Assembly: GCF_024586455.1 (NCBI RefSeq)
Contig: NC_065922.1
Span: forward strand, 24,052,089 to 24,116,088
Source of the DNA: Bactrocera neohumeralis
Lineage: Eukaryota > Arthropoda > Insecta > Diptera > Tephritidae
Reading direction: 5' to 3'
DNA: 64,000 bases
Shown here: positions 45,480-58,373 of the stretch, in pieces
Position numbering within the stretch: the stretch's first letter is position 1
Layout: every line of letters starts with the position of its first letter
Position numbers and translations under genes: made by a program
Notes under the pieces: generated by a model
Databases searched by the model: none
Seen by the model: the letters and a program-made list of their open reading frames with translations, nothing else
What the model was told of the DNA's origin: nothing

Positions 45480-45658
45480 ACCTCATTCGAGTCACCCATC
45501 GACATCTGTGAATGAAGATAAGATCGAAAAAGAAATTAGAAACAATGCTTCAAAGATAGATAGCAGCAGAGAACCTAAATATCTCTTATGAAACGATTCA
45601 ACACATTTGGGTATGAAGCGTGCCTGAACCTGAATTTTTTCGTAAAAATGACGTCGAG
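45480..45658 (+). mobile_element. Mariner helix-turn-helix scrap
   Basis: In shifted plus frames: EDKIEKEIRNNASKIDSSR followed by NISYETIQHIxGMKRAC, corresponding to the second helix-turn-helix of mariner (usually SYGTxxxILxxxLGMRKV). It abuts the RTE-like fragment. Confidence 0.5.
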
Positions 45659-45659
45659 T

Positions 45660-46405
45660 AAAGGTCCGCGCCGTTGGTTCTACTTTCCTTAGACAGATTA
45701 AGGAAGCGAAGCAAATTTATCTGCTAGTGAACGAGGGCAAGATGAAATATCTCCTGTCATCAGACAAACAAACGTCACTGTTGACAGACATAACTCTGAA
45801 GTCGTAGATAATTCCGTTTATTTTCGAACCAGTATCAACACCAACAACAATCACAGCCTCGAAACCCAACGCAGAATAACTCTTGCCAACAAGTGCTACT
45901 GAAATACGAATAGAGAAATAAAGTCCTCTCTCGATGAACAAAGACCAAATTCTATAAGCCACTCATTATTTCCCCCCTGCTATGTGGTGCAGAGGCGTGG
46001 ATGCGGACAACATTTGATAAGTCGGCGTTACGAGTTTTTGAGAGAAGGGTTCTGCGGAAGATTTATGGTACTTTGCGCATTGGCAAAGGTGAGTATCGTA
46101 TTCGATGGAACGATGAGCTGTATGAGATATACGACGACGTTGACATATGTGGTTCATCAAATAAAGAGACAGCGGCTACGCTGATAATATCATGTCGTCC
46201 GAATGGACGAAAACACTCCAGCTCTCAAAGTATTCGATGCAGTACCCGCTGGGGGAAGTAGAGGAAGAGAAAGATGTCCCCTCCGTTGGAAAGACTAAGT
46301 GGAGAAGGACCGGGCTACACTTGGGGTCTGCAATTGGCGCCAAACAGTGAAAAGGAAGAACGACAGGCGCGCTGTTGTAAACTCTGCTATAATCGCGTAA
46401 GTCGT
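45660..46405 (+). mobile_element. RTE-like non-LTR retrotransposon fragment
   Basis: Plus frames give LLVNEGKMKYLLSSDKQTS, then MRTTFDKSALRVFERRVLRK, IYGTLRIGKGEYRIRWNDEL, YEIYDDVD and the tail GGCGCGCTGTTGTAAACTCT. The reverse transcriptase catalytic part is absent (5' truncated). Confidence 0.8.
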
Positions 46406-46424
46406 CGAAACTGTCCAGCAATCA

Positions 46425-46730
46425 TGCGAATGGTGCCTTAAAATGAGACGAAATCAAAAGAACACATCCAAGTCGGTCAAAAATCAAGATGATGCTCATG
46501 ATCTGTGATTACCGTGGTCTGGTTCGACATAAATCGTTCCACAGTGTCGAACGACCTGCAATGAATATTATTTAACCGTTTTGAGACATCTACGTGAGAC
46601 AGTTTATGCTAATTGAACGGTTTTGTGTGAATCCTCGCTAAGTCACAGTATTCACCATGGTTTGGCGCCCTGTGGCTATTTTCTGCTTTTGAAACTGAAA
46701 AATTTGCTTCAGATGGTACTTGGCATTATT
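46425..46730 (+). mobile_element. Mariner fragment (middle to third catalytic motif)
   Basis: Broken plus frames: a QVGQKSR...MMLMI-like segment, VLRHLRETV, and APCGYFLLLKLKN corresponding to APCDFFLF with the third catalytic residue replaced. Both ends are missing. Confidence 0.5.
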
Positions 46731-47643
46731 GTCTCACAACTCCAGACTCTTTCAATTTTTTTGTTTGTCTAATGCAGAGAGAGAGGGATAGCAACTGCTC
46801 GATGGTTTAGAGCTATTGTGAAGTGCTATATAAGCAAAAATTTAATATGATCCTTTAGCATATTTTATGTGGGCTCTATTCTATTCCATTATTTTATTAG
46901 ATACTAGGTTAGAACTCATGGTGGTACCAAAGTCAAATTAGATCTTTTCTGAATGAGAAAGCAGATGCATATATTACTAGTGTCGATTCATTTTATATAG
47001 TTTTAGCTTTAATCAAAAAATCAATCTTCTCAAGACGCCGGGATTCGGTAGGAAATTCCACTCATCCTTTGATCCGCCAAAAGTTTGTATAAGCTACTTC
47101 CTCATTTGTTGTGAGTTTTCGTGCGCGACCTGTCCCTAAGTTGCTTCACTGCTGTTTTCTGCCTTCTTTCCTATTACATAAGGAATAAGTAATTGTTTAA
47201 TTATCGACTCAGTAGCGCTAAGCTAACTAAACACGGTCTGAGGCAGGTACAGGAACCTGTATAACGGCGAAGTTTAGGTTAACACACAGATGTCAAGAAA
47301 TTTACAGAGCCCGGCAACGTTCAACTGAAGATCTCAAAGAACAATTTTCGCTCAGCTTTGGTATTATCTTGGAAATTTCATGAAGATAATTTGTCAAATA
47401 AAAATTGTACAATGTAAGAACGTGATTTTGATCGGTTTGTATGGCAGATGTATGCTAGCTGAGCATTTTTTAGATGCTTAAAAACTGAGGGGCTAATTCG
47501 CGGACAATTTAGTCACGCTAATCACTGTTATATTTATTTATACGTTGTAGGGTTTCCAACGTTTCCTTTTGTGTGTTACAAACTTAATACTGGTGGGTAA
47601 AATATAAAAAGACTTTGTTCATAGTTGTAAAGTTCTTAATTTA
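46731..47643. other. Spacer, no gene seen
   Basis: AT-rich, no supported ORF or repeat. Confidence 0.55.
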
Positions 47644-48551
47644 CAAGGCGCATTCCAAAATAAACAGGACTTTTTGGAACTGGCGCCCCCTGGTGGCGCC
47701 ATCTATATGTCGACTGGTGCGTTAGAAGCTGCTATCTTTATCGATTGTCTAGTGAGAATTTCATGGAAGTGAAGTTATTGAGTTCTAAGTGTCAATATGT
47801 TTGTGTTATCGGTGCGAAAAAGAGCTTCGAACAAAGAGCCAATATTAAATTTTGTTTTAAAATTGGTAAAACTTTTACCGAAACATTTCAAATGATGAAA
47901 CCAGTTTATGACGATGATTGCAGATGTATGCACGAGTGATTTCAACGCTTTCAAAGTGGTCGTAAGGACATAAATGACGATCATCATATGTGCCAATCAA
48001 AATCCGTGATCACCGGAAATTCCATCGAAATTGTGCGTGAATTCATCAAAAATCAGCAGAAATCATCATTAAAATTCATGGAAATGGAATTGAACATTTC
48101 CAAAACATCGATTTATCACATTTTGACCAAACATTTGGACTTACGAAAGGTGTGTGCACGGTTTGTTCCGCACAAATTGACTGTCGACCAAAAATTGCTC
48201 AGAATCCAATATTCGAAGGAAGATTACTTGACCAAAAATCACATTTTAACCATTGACCACACCACTCCCCGTATTCACCTGATATGGCACCGTGCGACTT
48301 CTTCCTTTTCGGAAAAATGCATTTCGTCATGAAAGGAAAGCGTTATGCAGACGTAGAGGTCATTCAAAAGACTTGCACCGGCATACTGGCGGCCATACCG
48401 ACCAACGAGCTAAAACACTCGTTCGACATGCTTTTGGACCGTGCAAAAAGCTGTATTGAAGCAGAAGGAGACTACTTTGTATAAAATAAATTGATTTTGC
48501 CGAAAAATCCATTTGCTTTGTTTAGTTTTTTAAAGTCCTGGATACTTTGGA
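47644..48551 (+). mobile_element. Mariner copy B, internally deleted
   Basis: Left end CAAGGCGCATTCCAAAATAA after TA; the right inverted repeat is lost in the sequence TAAAGTCCTGGATACTTTGG. It encodes SFEQRANIKFCFKIGKTFTE, VITGNSIEIVREFIKNQQK, KTSIYHILTKHLDLRKVCAR, and jumps at IQYSKE|DYLTKNH to HFVMKGKRYADVEVIQKTCT and the GDYFV end. The catalytic first and second aspartates are deleted; the junction differs from copies A and C. No insertion like that of copy A. Confidence 0.9.
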
Positions 48552-48556
48552 AAATT

Positions 48557-48900
48557 CGAAAATGACATATAACACTAAATAGTATTCCTTGTTGACAGTT
48601 TGGCTGGTCCGAAGAAATTCGGAGTGATCCACACATCGATAATCGAAGAAAACTTTTTGGCCTTCTTTGACGTTGTTTTTTCGGCTTTGGCTCACCTTTG
48701 CCACGATATTCGGCCAATTCGTCGTCTGTTTCCGTGTCGTAAGCACAGATCCAAGACTCATCGCCTGTAATAGTACGTTTCATGACATCCTGGTAGTCGG
48801 ACAGCATTGTTTCACAGACGTTAACGGGACGCTGTTTTTCGAAAAAAATTAGGGATTTTGGAACCAATCGTGCTTTCGCTTTTCTTAGACACAACTGATC
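48557..48900 (-). mobile_element. Mariner fragment (first catalytic motif)
   Basis: The minus frame reads CLRKAKARLVPKSLIFFEKQ, VNVCETMLSDYQDVMKRTI, TGDESWICAYDTETDDELAE (first catalytic aspartate in GDESW), GKGEPKPKKQRQR and, after a frameshift, FFDYRCVDHSEFL. The end at 48557 abuts mariner copy B from another group, and both N and C termini are missing. Confidence 0.85.
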
Positions 48901-48906
48901 TTTTAA

Positions 48907-49320
48907 GGGGGTATTCTGGTCTAGGATTTTGAAAAAATCGATTTTTTTTGCATATTTTGAAAATTTAGACTTTCAAAAATATGACCTTGGAAGGATTTTT
49001 CAAAATTCGACTAATTTTCGGATATACAGCCCATTTTGTGACGTGACGTCCGTGTTCACTAGAATTGTCTCCTAAAATTTAAACGCGTTTTTCTCGAAAC
49101 TAATTTTTTTGAAGTGGTTGACATGATATCTCAAGTTCTACTGAACCGATTCCTTTGAAACTTGGTATATATCTTCTTTATACAATGCTCTATCGTGTCG
49201 GCCTTGGATTTCCAAAAATTTTGATTTAAAGTATTTCATAAAATTCGAAAAGGTCGAACAATTTTTGTTTTCAAGTCGACGCCATTTTGTTATTTGTAGT
49301 TTTTTTTTTTAAATGGTTAA
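48907..49320 (+). mobile_element. piggyBac-like MITE, left part
   Basis: Starts GGGGGTATTCTGGTCTAGGA after TTAA, and shares TACAGCCCATTTTGTGAC with the element at 5559-6221. The right end was not found. Confidence 0.6.
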
Positions 49321-50780
49321 CCCGCTAACGACATCCTTCCTAATGAAGAATCTTATTTTTAATTGAATTTAGGCATCATTAGACTTTTTAGTTGCATTAT
49401 TATTTGACCGTTGATTTACATTTGTAAGCAGTAGTGGACTAGCAACTAAACAACCAAGAAAAATATCTGTGTTGTAAAATTTGTATTCCTATTGCTCCCC
49501 GTCATAACTAATTACTTTGCATTTAAATAAGCGACACCTTGGCCCATACATTGTTGCAAATGCAACTTCTGACGGGTTAAACACATACCAAGTCCATCAC
49601 TGTAGTTAATACATGCAGCACCGCGCACCCAAAATAATCGCTCATTCAAGAAGGCAACTCACTTACTCAAGCATGCAAAAGCGGCGGCTGCGCATCATAC
49701 GCACATAACTGTAAGCAGCTGCTTTATGAACTTGTTTCAAATGCGCTTGCGCACATGCACTCACTCGCTCTTTCTCTTTCTCCTCTCCTCTCTCCTCTCA
49801 CGTGCCACACAAGTTCGTGTCCTGAGTCTTTGGTTTTTCAACACCTCATCAATTGCCTTGTAAGACACACATACTTTTCGATTTACGCTGTTTTGCTCAC
49901 TTGTTGTTGCCGATTTACCACTAAATTTTCATTTATTACCTGCCAACTTCAACGGCACACGCATGCGCTTAGCAAAAACAATACACACGAGGCAAGAAAG
50001 CAGAAGCTGTTGTGAAAAAAGACGAAGACGAAGACGAAGAAGCAGAAGCTCACACTCATAAGTAGCAAACACATTCGTCGCCAGCCGCGCCGCCGTGCCG
50101 CCGTCCGTCTGCAAATATGTTTGTTCTGATTCTTTTATTGCCATTTTCGAGACGCCCGACTTTTTACGATTGCCACGCTAACTGTAACATGTTTATGGCG
50201 CTGCTGTTGGCCGTGTTGCCAATGATCTTTGAGGCACGTACACGCATTTATGGGCCAAAGCTGCCGCACCAAAACCCAAATACTTCACCTGTGCGCCACA
50301 AATAAATTGACAAAAACAACAAAATATTTCTTCGTTTTTTGAAATATTTTCGTTTTTTCTTTTGTTTTCACTAAGGAATTTCTGTTTTCATTTCACTTTG
50401 CGGTTGAACCCGCCACTTGCCGCATTGGATTGCTGCCATCGCCGCTGCCTCTGCCGCTGCTGTTGCCATGCGGTTTGCGGCTGATGAATTCGTGCGATGC
50501 GTTAATTAACATCTATGGATTTTATCACTTTATGATTCCCGCTGTTGATCGCTTAATGCTTTGGTTCAAAGAGTTTGGGCGCATGTCGGTTGAAGCGTGC
50601 CGGCGATGACTTACTGTGCTTTAATTTAAGTGCGTACAATTTTATAGTGGTTTCGTTGCGGTTCACTGAGCGGGGCTATTAATAGTTCGCTTTATTAGGT
50701 TTACAAAAAATATTTTACAGCTCAATAATTAAGTTGTTATAGTAATATTATTATTAAGTCCTGAAAAAAGTACAATATTG
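49321..50780. other. Unique, moderately GC-rich spacer
   Basis: 49600-50640 is unlike the surrounding repeats, with CT-rich and CGCTGC-rich blocks and a GAAGAC hexamer run at 50021-50042. It could be a promoter or 5' UTR region, but no splice-site pair or coding frame is convincing. Confidence 0.45.
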
Positions 50781-52279
50781 TGGGCAAAAAATAGTAAGAC
50801 TTGATTTAATTTAATTTAAATTTCGTGCGAAAATCCATTCGTCGAAATTTTTTTTCTAGTTTGGTATGAATTGGTGTCTCTGACAAATGTCACATCAAAA
50901 GTTTAGACTACATTGGCCTTTCTGAAGTACATAAAGCGCATTGGGCGATTTTTACGATAAGTGCAATTATTCAGCAAAGAAGTTCCATTAAATTTTGTGT
51001 GCGGAAACAAATTTCTGCTGCCGAAACCTTCATAATGTTGTAAAAGGACTGCGCTGATAATTATTTGTCGCGAGCAAGTGTTCTTGTTTGATCCAAATTA
51101 TTTTAAAAGGGTCGCGAGAACGCGTTGAGGACGAATCACGTCCAAGACAGCCATCGACGTCAACTGATAATCAACTTGTACTTCTTTATTGGCGTAGACA
51201 CCGCTTACGCGATGATAGCCAAGTTTACAACAGCGCGCCACTCGTTCTTCCTTTTCGCTTTTTGGCGCCAATTGGAGATTACAAGTGTAGGCAGGTCCTT
51301 CTCCACCTGGTCTTTCTGACGGAGTGGAGCTCTTCCTCTTCCGCTGCTTCCGCCGGCGAGCATGACAGTCAGCATAACCGCTGTTTCCTAACTTATGATC
51401 AGCACGTCAATAAAATATAGGAACTGGCATTTGAGAATCAGCGATTAACAGTCAGAGATCTTACTGGCATCGTTTGAAATTCAGAAGGTTCATTGAAAAC
51501 CATTTTGAAATATCATCACGAATGAAATGAAATCACGATTGGTTCCAAAACCACAAAATTTTTTCGAAAGACAGCATCGCTTTAACGTCTATGAAATAGA
51601 GCTTTCCGACTATCACGATGTCTTGAAATGTATTATTTCTGACCATGAGTCTTGAATCCATGCTTACGATTCGTAAACAGATGATCAGTCGACAGAATAT
51701 CGTGGCAAAGATGAGCCGAAGCCGAGAAAACCACGTCAAAGCTGGTCAAAAATCAAGGTTAAGTTTACAGTTTTCTTCAATTATCGAGGTGTGGTGTACT
51801 CTGAATTCTCTCCGATAGACCAAACTGTCAACAGGAAAGACTATTTGAGTGTTATATGTCGTTTGCGCAAAGCTATTCGTAAAAAGAGTTCAGAATTATT
51901 GGCTGACAATTCTTGTTTGTTGCCCCACGTTAAAGCGCCGTCTCATACTGCACTGATTCTTCGTGAGTTCTCCTACAAAATTCCAACTAATATTGTGTCG
52001 CAACGGCCGTATTCGCCTGATGTGACTCCGTGTAACTTCTGGCTATTCAGCAAATTCAAACGAGCGCTCCGGGGAAACCGTTTTGAGTCAATGGGAGACA
52101 TTAAACGTGAAACGCTACGCGCATTGAAGGCAGGTAACAACTGTTTCGAGGATTGAAAAAAATGTTGAGCCGAGTGTATTGGAGTCAATGGGGATTACTT
52201 TGAAGGGGACGACATAAATTTTAAAGAATAAATTAAGAATTTTAAAATTATGAACAAAGTCTTACTATTTTTTGCTCAT
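50781..52279 (+). mobile_element. Near full-length mariner, interrupted
   Basis: Ends TGGGCAAAAAATAGTAAGAC and, inverted, AGTCTTACTATTTTTTGCTCA. The transposase is readable across frame breaks: FCVRKQISAAETF (50980), ASVLV and GSRERVEDESRPRQPSTSTD (51110-51165), then after the insertion LTVRDLTGIV, KSRLVPKPQNFFERQHRFNV and ISDHES (normally TGDES, so the first catalytic residue is at a damaged site). AYDS, FFNYRGVVYSEF, PHVKAPSHTALILREFSYKI (Lys where the second catalytic Asp-Asn is expected), PYSPDVTPCNFWLFSKFKRA (third Asp present) and ALKAGNNCFED-stop follow. All regions are present, unlike the other copies, but it carries stops and changed catalytic residues. Confidence 0.88.
51178..51415 (-). 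mobile_element. RTE-like 3' end inserted in mariner
   Basis: On the plus strand it begins CTTCTTTATTGGCGTAGACA and CCGCTTACGCGATGATAGCC, the reverse complement of the RTE-like 3' end, and continues through AGGTCCTTCTCCACCTGGTC. It interrupts the mariner transposase right after the STSTDNQ codons. TGATAATCAAC (left) and TGATCAGCAC (right) may be the decayed target-site duplication. Confidence 0.8.
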
Positions 52280-53639
52280 AGTATACAATTTATCAAGTAT
52301 TTTCATAAACTCAAAACTAAAATTCTGCTAAAAACTTCAATATACATCCCTACATTTTCAATGACTGTTAATCTATGTGCCTGAAAATCTCTCTCAAAAT
52401 GTAAAAATCATTATATTAACATAAATCTGTTACATAACAGTTGAATCTTCTGCATTTAAAGCTACTCTGTTTACAATGCTGACCGTCACTTTCTTATCCA
52501 ACAGCCCACGTACAAACTTTATCTTTTATACATAATATATGCGTAGTCGAAAATTTACATATGTATTAGTGCGTTAAGTAGCAATGAGTGATTGTTTTGT
52601 TGTGCTGAAAAATAAATAGGATACTGGAGCGCTGCATAGCATACGAAATGCGCTGGCCAAAAACAGTATTGTGTTGTTGTTGTATTAAGTGGAAATAGTA
52701 TGCAAAATTAATAGAACGCATGCGCAACTACAAGTTTGAGACTGTTTAATGTGTTTATTTGAGTTTCTAAGCCGCAGAGTGGTATGCACAATTGAAGCGC
52801 AGATATACTTGGCTCAATATTAAGATGCAGAATGTTTCTTGAAATCTTAATTCAAAGTATTTGGGGCAATATCAGTTAATATATGCATGAGTGGAGACAA
52901 AAGTTGGTTTGATTGTATATTAAAAAGTTCGATGGACTCTTGAAAAGTGTTGTGAAATGTTGATAACCACAAAATCACTTATATATACATAAGCTAAATA
53001 AATAATTAGTCTAAACAATTTATTAATTTTTAAATGGTTTAAAAATAGTTTTGATACATTTAAACCCTTCAAGTGGGAAATTTTGAGAACGAAAAATTGA
53101 TTTTTTTTATTTCGATTAGTTATACCTTTTAATAATTATTTACTAAAATTGCAACATTCTAACTAGTTTTGAGTTACAGCCGTTTAAAAGGTAGCCAGTT
53201 CAATCAGCCCAATAAGTTAGTCCACAAACGCATTTTCTCAAAACAGCATCCTTCTTATTTGCTGCAGTGATAACCAAAAATTCTAAATACAATAACCTAT
53301 CAGTTCTCTGATCTTAACAAAAATCCAAATCGGCTAAGAACGACCAAAATTTGGAGAAATATTTCCTTTTTTAAAACGTTGTCATTTTGCCAATTTTAAT
53401 TTTTTTGATCGTAAGTGCGGTCATTGTACGCAGAATATCTTCAGGTTTAATGACATTTTTTTTTGGTTTCATGTATACAGAAGGCCGTAATCACTGCAGC
53501 TCGTATATATTCTGTGTAAAATATTGAACATAAGAAAGCTGTTATCTGTCCGCAGCTTTCGTGGAAGCCGAATATTGAAAATAGAGCAAAAAAGTCATCG
53601 AATGCTTTGTATTGCTGTAGAGGAGCCATTGGCAAAAGG
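52280..53639. other. AT-rich spacer, no gene seen
   Basis: 53040-53430 has GAGTTACAGCC and TTTTCTCAAAACAGC blocks reminiscent of the interior of the TTAA-type elements, but no ends were found. No supported ORF. Confidence 0.45.
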
Positions 53640-54562
53640 TGGGGTCTTTCACCGAAAGTGATCCTCGGCTCTACGACACCATAGTCAAGTCTATTATGGT
53701 TTATGGAGTATTTATGTGGTGAAGGGCTCTGGAAAAGTCTACAATTGCAAAAGAAACTCGAGAGCTTTCAGCGGGCGGCGCTCATTAGCATGTGTGGTAC
53801 ACTAAGGTACACTCCAACTATGGCACTTAATGCCATCTTGTAAATACATATTGACCGTAGAAATCGTCGGAAGGTGTATGGCTGCGAAAACTGCTTTTAG
53901 ACTCAGTGAGTTCCAATTAGAACCCATATCACTCGGAAATCCTCCTTCACTTTGACTTCACACCGGATCACTTGGATCATGGAGTCGGCAAATCGAATTT
54001 TGGCGGCCCCTTCTCTATCCATATACCGGCGAGCGAGTAATGGGTGGAAAGAAGCCGTTGGAGGAGAGGGGCAGTGAGCTTCTTCGCTGATGGGTCAAAG
54101 CTTGGGGAAAAGGTTGGCGGAGGGGTTTACTTTCTATGAACTCCAACTTCAGACTTCCTGACTATTGCAGTGTCTTCCAGGCCGATGTTGCAGCCATTAC
54201 GGTAGCAGTAGAGTTACTGCTCCGGTGTGCAGCCTCCTTCAGAGGAGTGGAAATCCACTCAGTCACTCAGTAAGGCTGGGAACCCTACCAGACGCCATCT
54301 GCAAAAGCTGTATGAAATGAGATGGGGTGGAAACAACTCAACACTTCCTTCTGATGTCTCTGACTCGTTGGGAGATCACGACTTAAGTACTTGGGGGGGT
54401 ATACCGTGGCGGCATTGGAAATTAAACGCCTGTGCAAATTTGTATTGGCTACTAAGTGTTTTGCTAATTTATAACTTCGAACACAGGAGTTCTTCTTTTC
54501 TATGGCCTCACAAAGGATTCCATATGTAGTCCACGTGCGATCTTTGATCAGCCATCTAATCT
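53640..54562 (+). mobile_element. Family J2 non-LTR 3' part
   Basis: Plus frames: YDTIVKSIMVYGVFMWW (reverse transcriptase thumb), then DHLDHGVGKSNFGGP, SRWRRGAVSFFADGSKLGEK (RNase H start with the catalytic Asp in DGS), VFQADVAAI-like sequence and, after a deletion, SVRLGTLPDAICKSCMK. The tail GTAGTCCACGTGCGATCTTT and GATCAGCCATCTAATCTA ends it. It reaches farther 5' than the copy at 3335. Confidence 0.8.
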
Positions 54563-56327
54563 ATGCTTACGATGAGATGGGTCACTCTTGCCAGCAAGCT
54601 CAGCTTGTTTAAACGCAATCTAAAGCAGTTTCTAAGCCGTTTCGTGACTTTCGACAAAGAAATATGGATTTACTGAAACACAGAAAAAACCAAAAAGAAC
54701 GGTTGAAACAGTAGACTTTAAAAAGAGGGCAGTGCAGTCAGGGCAAAACGGTCACAGAACATTCACACGCCGAGTTGTTGGTTCAATTCAACCGAACTGC
54801 CTAGTTTGAAGACATGCTGGTAATGTTTTTTTTTCAAACAGATAAGAAATTGGAGCATTCTCTTAATCATGTGTCAAGTGGATTAAATTTCGTATTTCTT
54901 TTATAGGCTAAGGATTTAACCTTTTAAACCTATTTTTCCAAAAATTCGAAATCTTAATTCATTTTGAGAAGGCGTTATTAAAATAAATTAGAATAATTTT
55001 TTTACCGATCGATACAAATTTGGTTATCGATTGAGGATATTTAGTGCAATTTATTTGTAAGCTGTGGCCCTTGGAGATGTTTGACTTTAGTATGAACCTT
55101 TGACCTTAGTTTAACTGTCTCCCACCAGACCAAAATTGTATAAGCTGTATTTTTGTCTAAAACGATATCGATTGAGTTTTCCAAAATCTGGTTTAAGAAT
55201 AAAATTTTCCTACAATTATGGACCAGCTTAAAAGTATATTTTCAAGTATTATACTACTCGTTCAATTGAGCTTAACAGATTGAAGAACTTCTAGTTTTAA
55301 GTATTAGAGAACAATTTAACTAGTACTCCTTTAGTGGAACGATTAGCTGAATTAAAGTGAAAGTATTTAAATCAAAAGAACCACCACAAACGATAAACCG
55401 TAATCCCTCAAATATGCACAATTTAAATGCCTTAGCTATACAAAAACCCAAAAACCAAAATGTGTTTCATGTACAATACAGCTACATTTGTTTATCAACT
55501 ACTTGCCACAGATATGGATAGATACGCTTGTCAACTCCACCATTTCTAAATACTTCATCTGAAAATCTTGTACAAACAAGCATTCAAACGACAGCTGCGC
55601 TCGTTGGTAGATAAACAAATAAATGTCCAAGCACTCAAGTGCCTTCCGACTGCAGACTGCCCGACTCCTGACTGCTAACTGTTAACTGCTGAGTGCTGCT
55701 AAAACGGAAAGCTAAGCAACAATCCGCTAACTTGCAGCTACTTTTGCAAATTTACTTTTGCTGCTTGGACTGAGGCAATGTGTAAGTACATAAATACAAG
55801 CACGCTCCTCGCAAATATATTTGTGTGTCGGCATATCTATTGGCCCCCCAAGGGCAGTATGGACGTTAGAGTTGACTAGACAAACGAAAAGTGTACACAT
55901 ACACACACAGATTGCAGTGCTGGAAGTTGGCGAGTGAGTGCGTTTGCAGCTGTCGCCGCTGATAACGACAATTGTCACCACTCACAAGTGCCCAGCTTCC
56001 ATGCATCTACTCTCGACTACTCTCTAAATGGGCCGAGCATTTTAGTGGCAGCCAGTGTCTTAGCTGTTTGCTTTTGCAACAACCGATTGCCATTTCAGCT
56101 TTTGCTAAAGTTTGTACAATACTTTTAGTACAAACAGTGCGCCGCTGTTGTCATTCACCGGAGACGACGACGCACAGAACGTTTACACTTTGATAAGACC
56201 TCAGTACGGTCTGATAGTGTGTTGCGGAAGCTGTTTGAAGCTTATTTGTGTGTGTTTCAGACATAATATTAGGGTGCTGCTTTAGGTCAGCTTTGGAAGG
56301 AAAGAGGTTCAGTAGTCACAAGTCAAG
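54563..56327. other. Spacer with a unique patch
   Basis: 54563-55500 is AT-rich. 55560-56270 is unique and less AT-rich (CTGACTGC-type short repeats at 55655-55700) and may be regulatory or 5' exon DNA. No exon can be supported. Confidence 0.45.
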
Positions 56328-56535
56328 TTGTTGTTGTAACGGATACCTAATCCCCGTTAGGATGGTAAGGATTAGATAAGTTGTTATTGAGGTCATCCAA
56401 CGGTAGGCTCAGAAAACGTGTTGTTTCGAAAGAGTCGTATCATAGGAAGAGGGGTGTCAGACGTCTAGGATTAGCAGTTGCAAAGAGGTGCTTTGTGTCA
56501 TGCGGGGACTCGTTGCCCGCTGGACATATGTATGT
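56328..56535 (-). mobile_element. Family J3 non-LTR 3' scrap
   Basis: The minus strand gives CHDTKHLFA-like and PLPMIRLFRNNTFSEPTVG-stop, matching the end of the family at 28950-29600. A GTTGTTGTAAC end at 56328 is the 3' simple-repeat tail. Confidence 0.6.
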
Positions 56536-58373
56536 TTGATAGGTCAGAGTCGATTCACAAGTTAAGTCGCATTCTTTGGTCTATGGTGCATTGGAACATA
56601 ATTTTTATTCTCTTAAAAGAATTATATTTCCTTGACAGACAGTCTTAGTCAGTTTTTCTGTTTTGAATACCTAAGTTTGACAAAGGGGCTTCATTCGGAA
56701 ATCTCATCCAACAAATTGGCTTTCAACTGATCTTTGTTCATTAAGGTATAGAAACATTTTTTTCGTCTAAAGTCTCTTGAAATCGAGACAATCTTCTGGT
56801 TTTCTATATTAATCTTCAAATGACGATCCTTTCTTTGACCTGTTTCTTGAACCCTTTTAAGTAATAGGGTTGTGTGCTTCTATATTACTCTTAAAACATT
56901 TCGAGTTGGTCCAGTTCTTTATAGAGGAAATTTACCTGGACCTTTGGAACTGATACTGACTGAACTGGGATGAGTTTTATTGAAAGCGGGCTAAATTGGA
57001 ATTGGAACTGTACCTGTCAATGTCCTTCATTCGTAAATTTCATGTTCTCTTCTTAAAGCTTTTGAAATGGAAGAGGGTACTGAATTTGGAGAGCTCTCCT
57101 TAATAGTAAATCGTTCTTGACTAATGCCTTAAGAACTTTCTCGAACTCATTTGGCCCAATCTACCGGATTTCTCAGATGAAGTCTAACTATTGAAACAGT
57201 TTATATTCGGAACATACTAATATCCACTGACGGTCACGCAACAACTTCCATGTACTAGAAATTCTAACGCAATTCTATGAAACACTATCTTCTCAGTAAT
57301 GTATGGCGTGGCCCCTATCACCTTTCCCCTTAAACCTTAAATATAATACTTTACAACTTCCATTTGTACTGAATTCTCGAACCACCCTCACAAAATAGGC
57401 ATGCTTTTCGTCTACAAACCTTCTACACTGCAGGCGGTCCGAATAAGTTCAACTGCAAACTAACTTTTCATTCTGTTTGCATTTTGTCTTAGCATCTATC
57501 AGTTTGTCTTTTCAGTGCGTACCACTTCCACTTGTCGTTCGGCTACGTTGTTCATCTCTTTAACTGTTTGCCACACCGTCTGCAGAATTTCACGTTCCAC
57601 TGACCGGCGAGGCCAGGCCAGGCCAGCCCGCTTGCATCTCGCTCCTGTGTCGGCGCTCGTAAACGCATTAAGAGCTCTTCGGAGACTTTGTCGAGATGCG
57701 TTGATATGCAAATTAGCTTCATTCATTCAACTAACTCCGAATGCGGAAATATACAAAGTACTTGGACTTTAATTCGCGCATTCGCACATTCGATGCCAGA
57801 TTTGCAAGCGCAGGCGAGTTTGTCGCCGATCACAGCGAGTAATGTAGGTAGTGTGAGCAGTTGTTAAAATTCTAATAAAATTATTAGAAAATGGCAGTTA
57901 GAAGAGCTTATTTTCACTTATTTCTAAGAACGGTACTTGTTGGAAATGTATAAAAGACGTTCTTTGCCAAATTGTTGAGGAAATATCCCAAAATTATTGA
58001 GTCAATTAACAAAGGAAACTGGGGGAATGGTTAATAAATTGATAATTAAGTTAGGGTGATAAGATAATTTGCCATTGAATAAAGTATTAATTCTTTCAAA
58101 GCTAATTATTTATTATCTTGGATACGAAAACTTCTCTAGTTGTTTAAAATTCGATACGAAATGTCTATACCTCTTCCTATACCTTTAACTATTTCTTTAC
58201 AATTGATTAATTGAAGTCTGCTTATCTGGAAGATGATCTCTGAAGATGATTCAATGAGTATACAAATCCATTTCTTGTATTGGATGTATTTGAAAACTTG
58301 TTTCTCTTTTTCTCATTTGGTAAACTAGACGGTCCTCCTAGACAGCCTATGTCGGGAAGCTGAGGGTATAATA
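56536..58373. other. Spacer with a candidate promoter/5' exon patch at 57480-57860
   Basis: 57480-57860 is GC-richer and open in several frames: minus 57726-57499 from ATG reads MNEANLHINASRQSLRRALN (75 codons); plus 57515-57772 is also open. Plus-strand ATCAGTTTG at 57497 and TTCAGTGCG at 57510 resemble initiators. I recognise no protein, so it is left as a candidate 5' exon or promoter. The rest of the interval is AT-rich without features. Confidence 0.3.
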
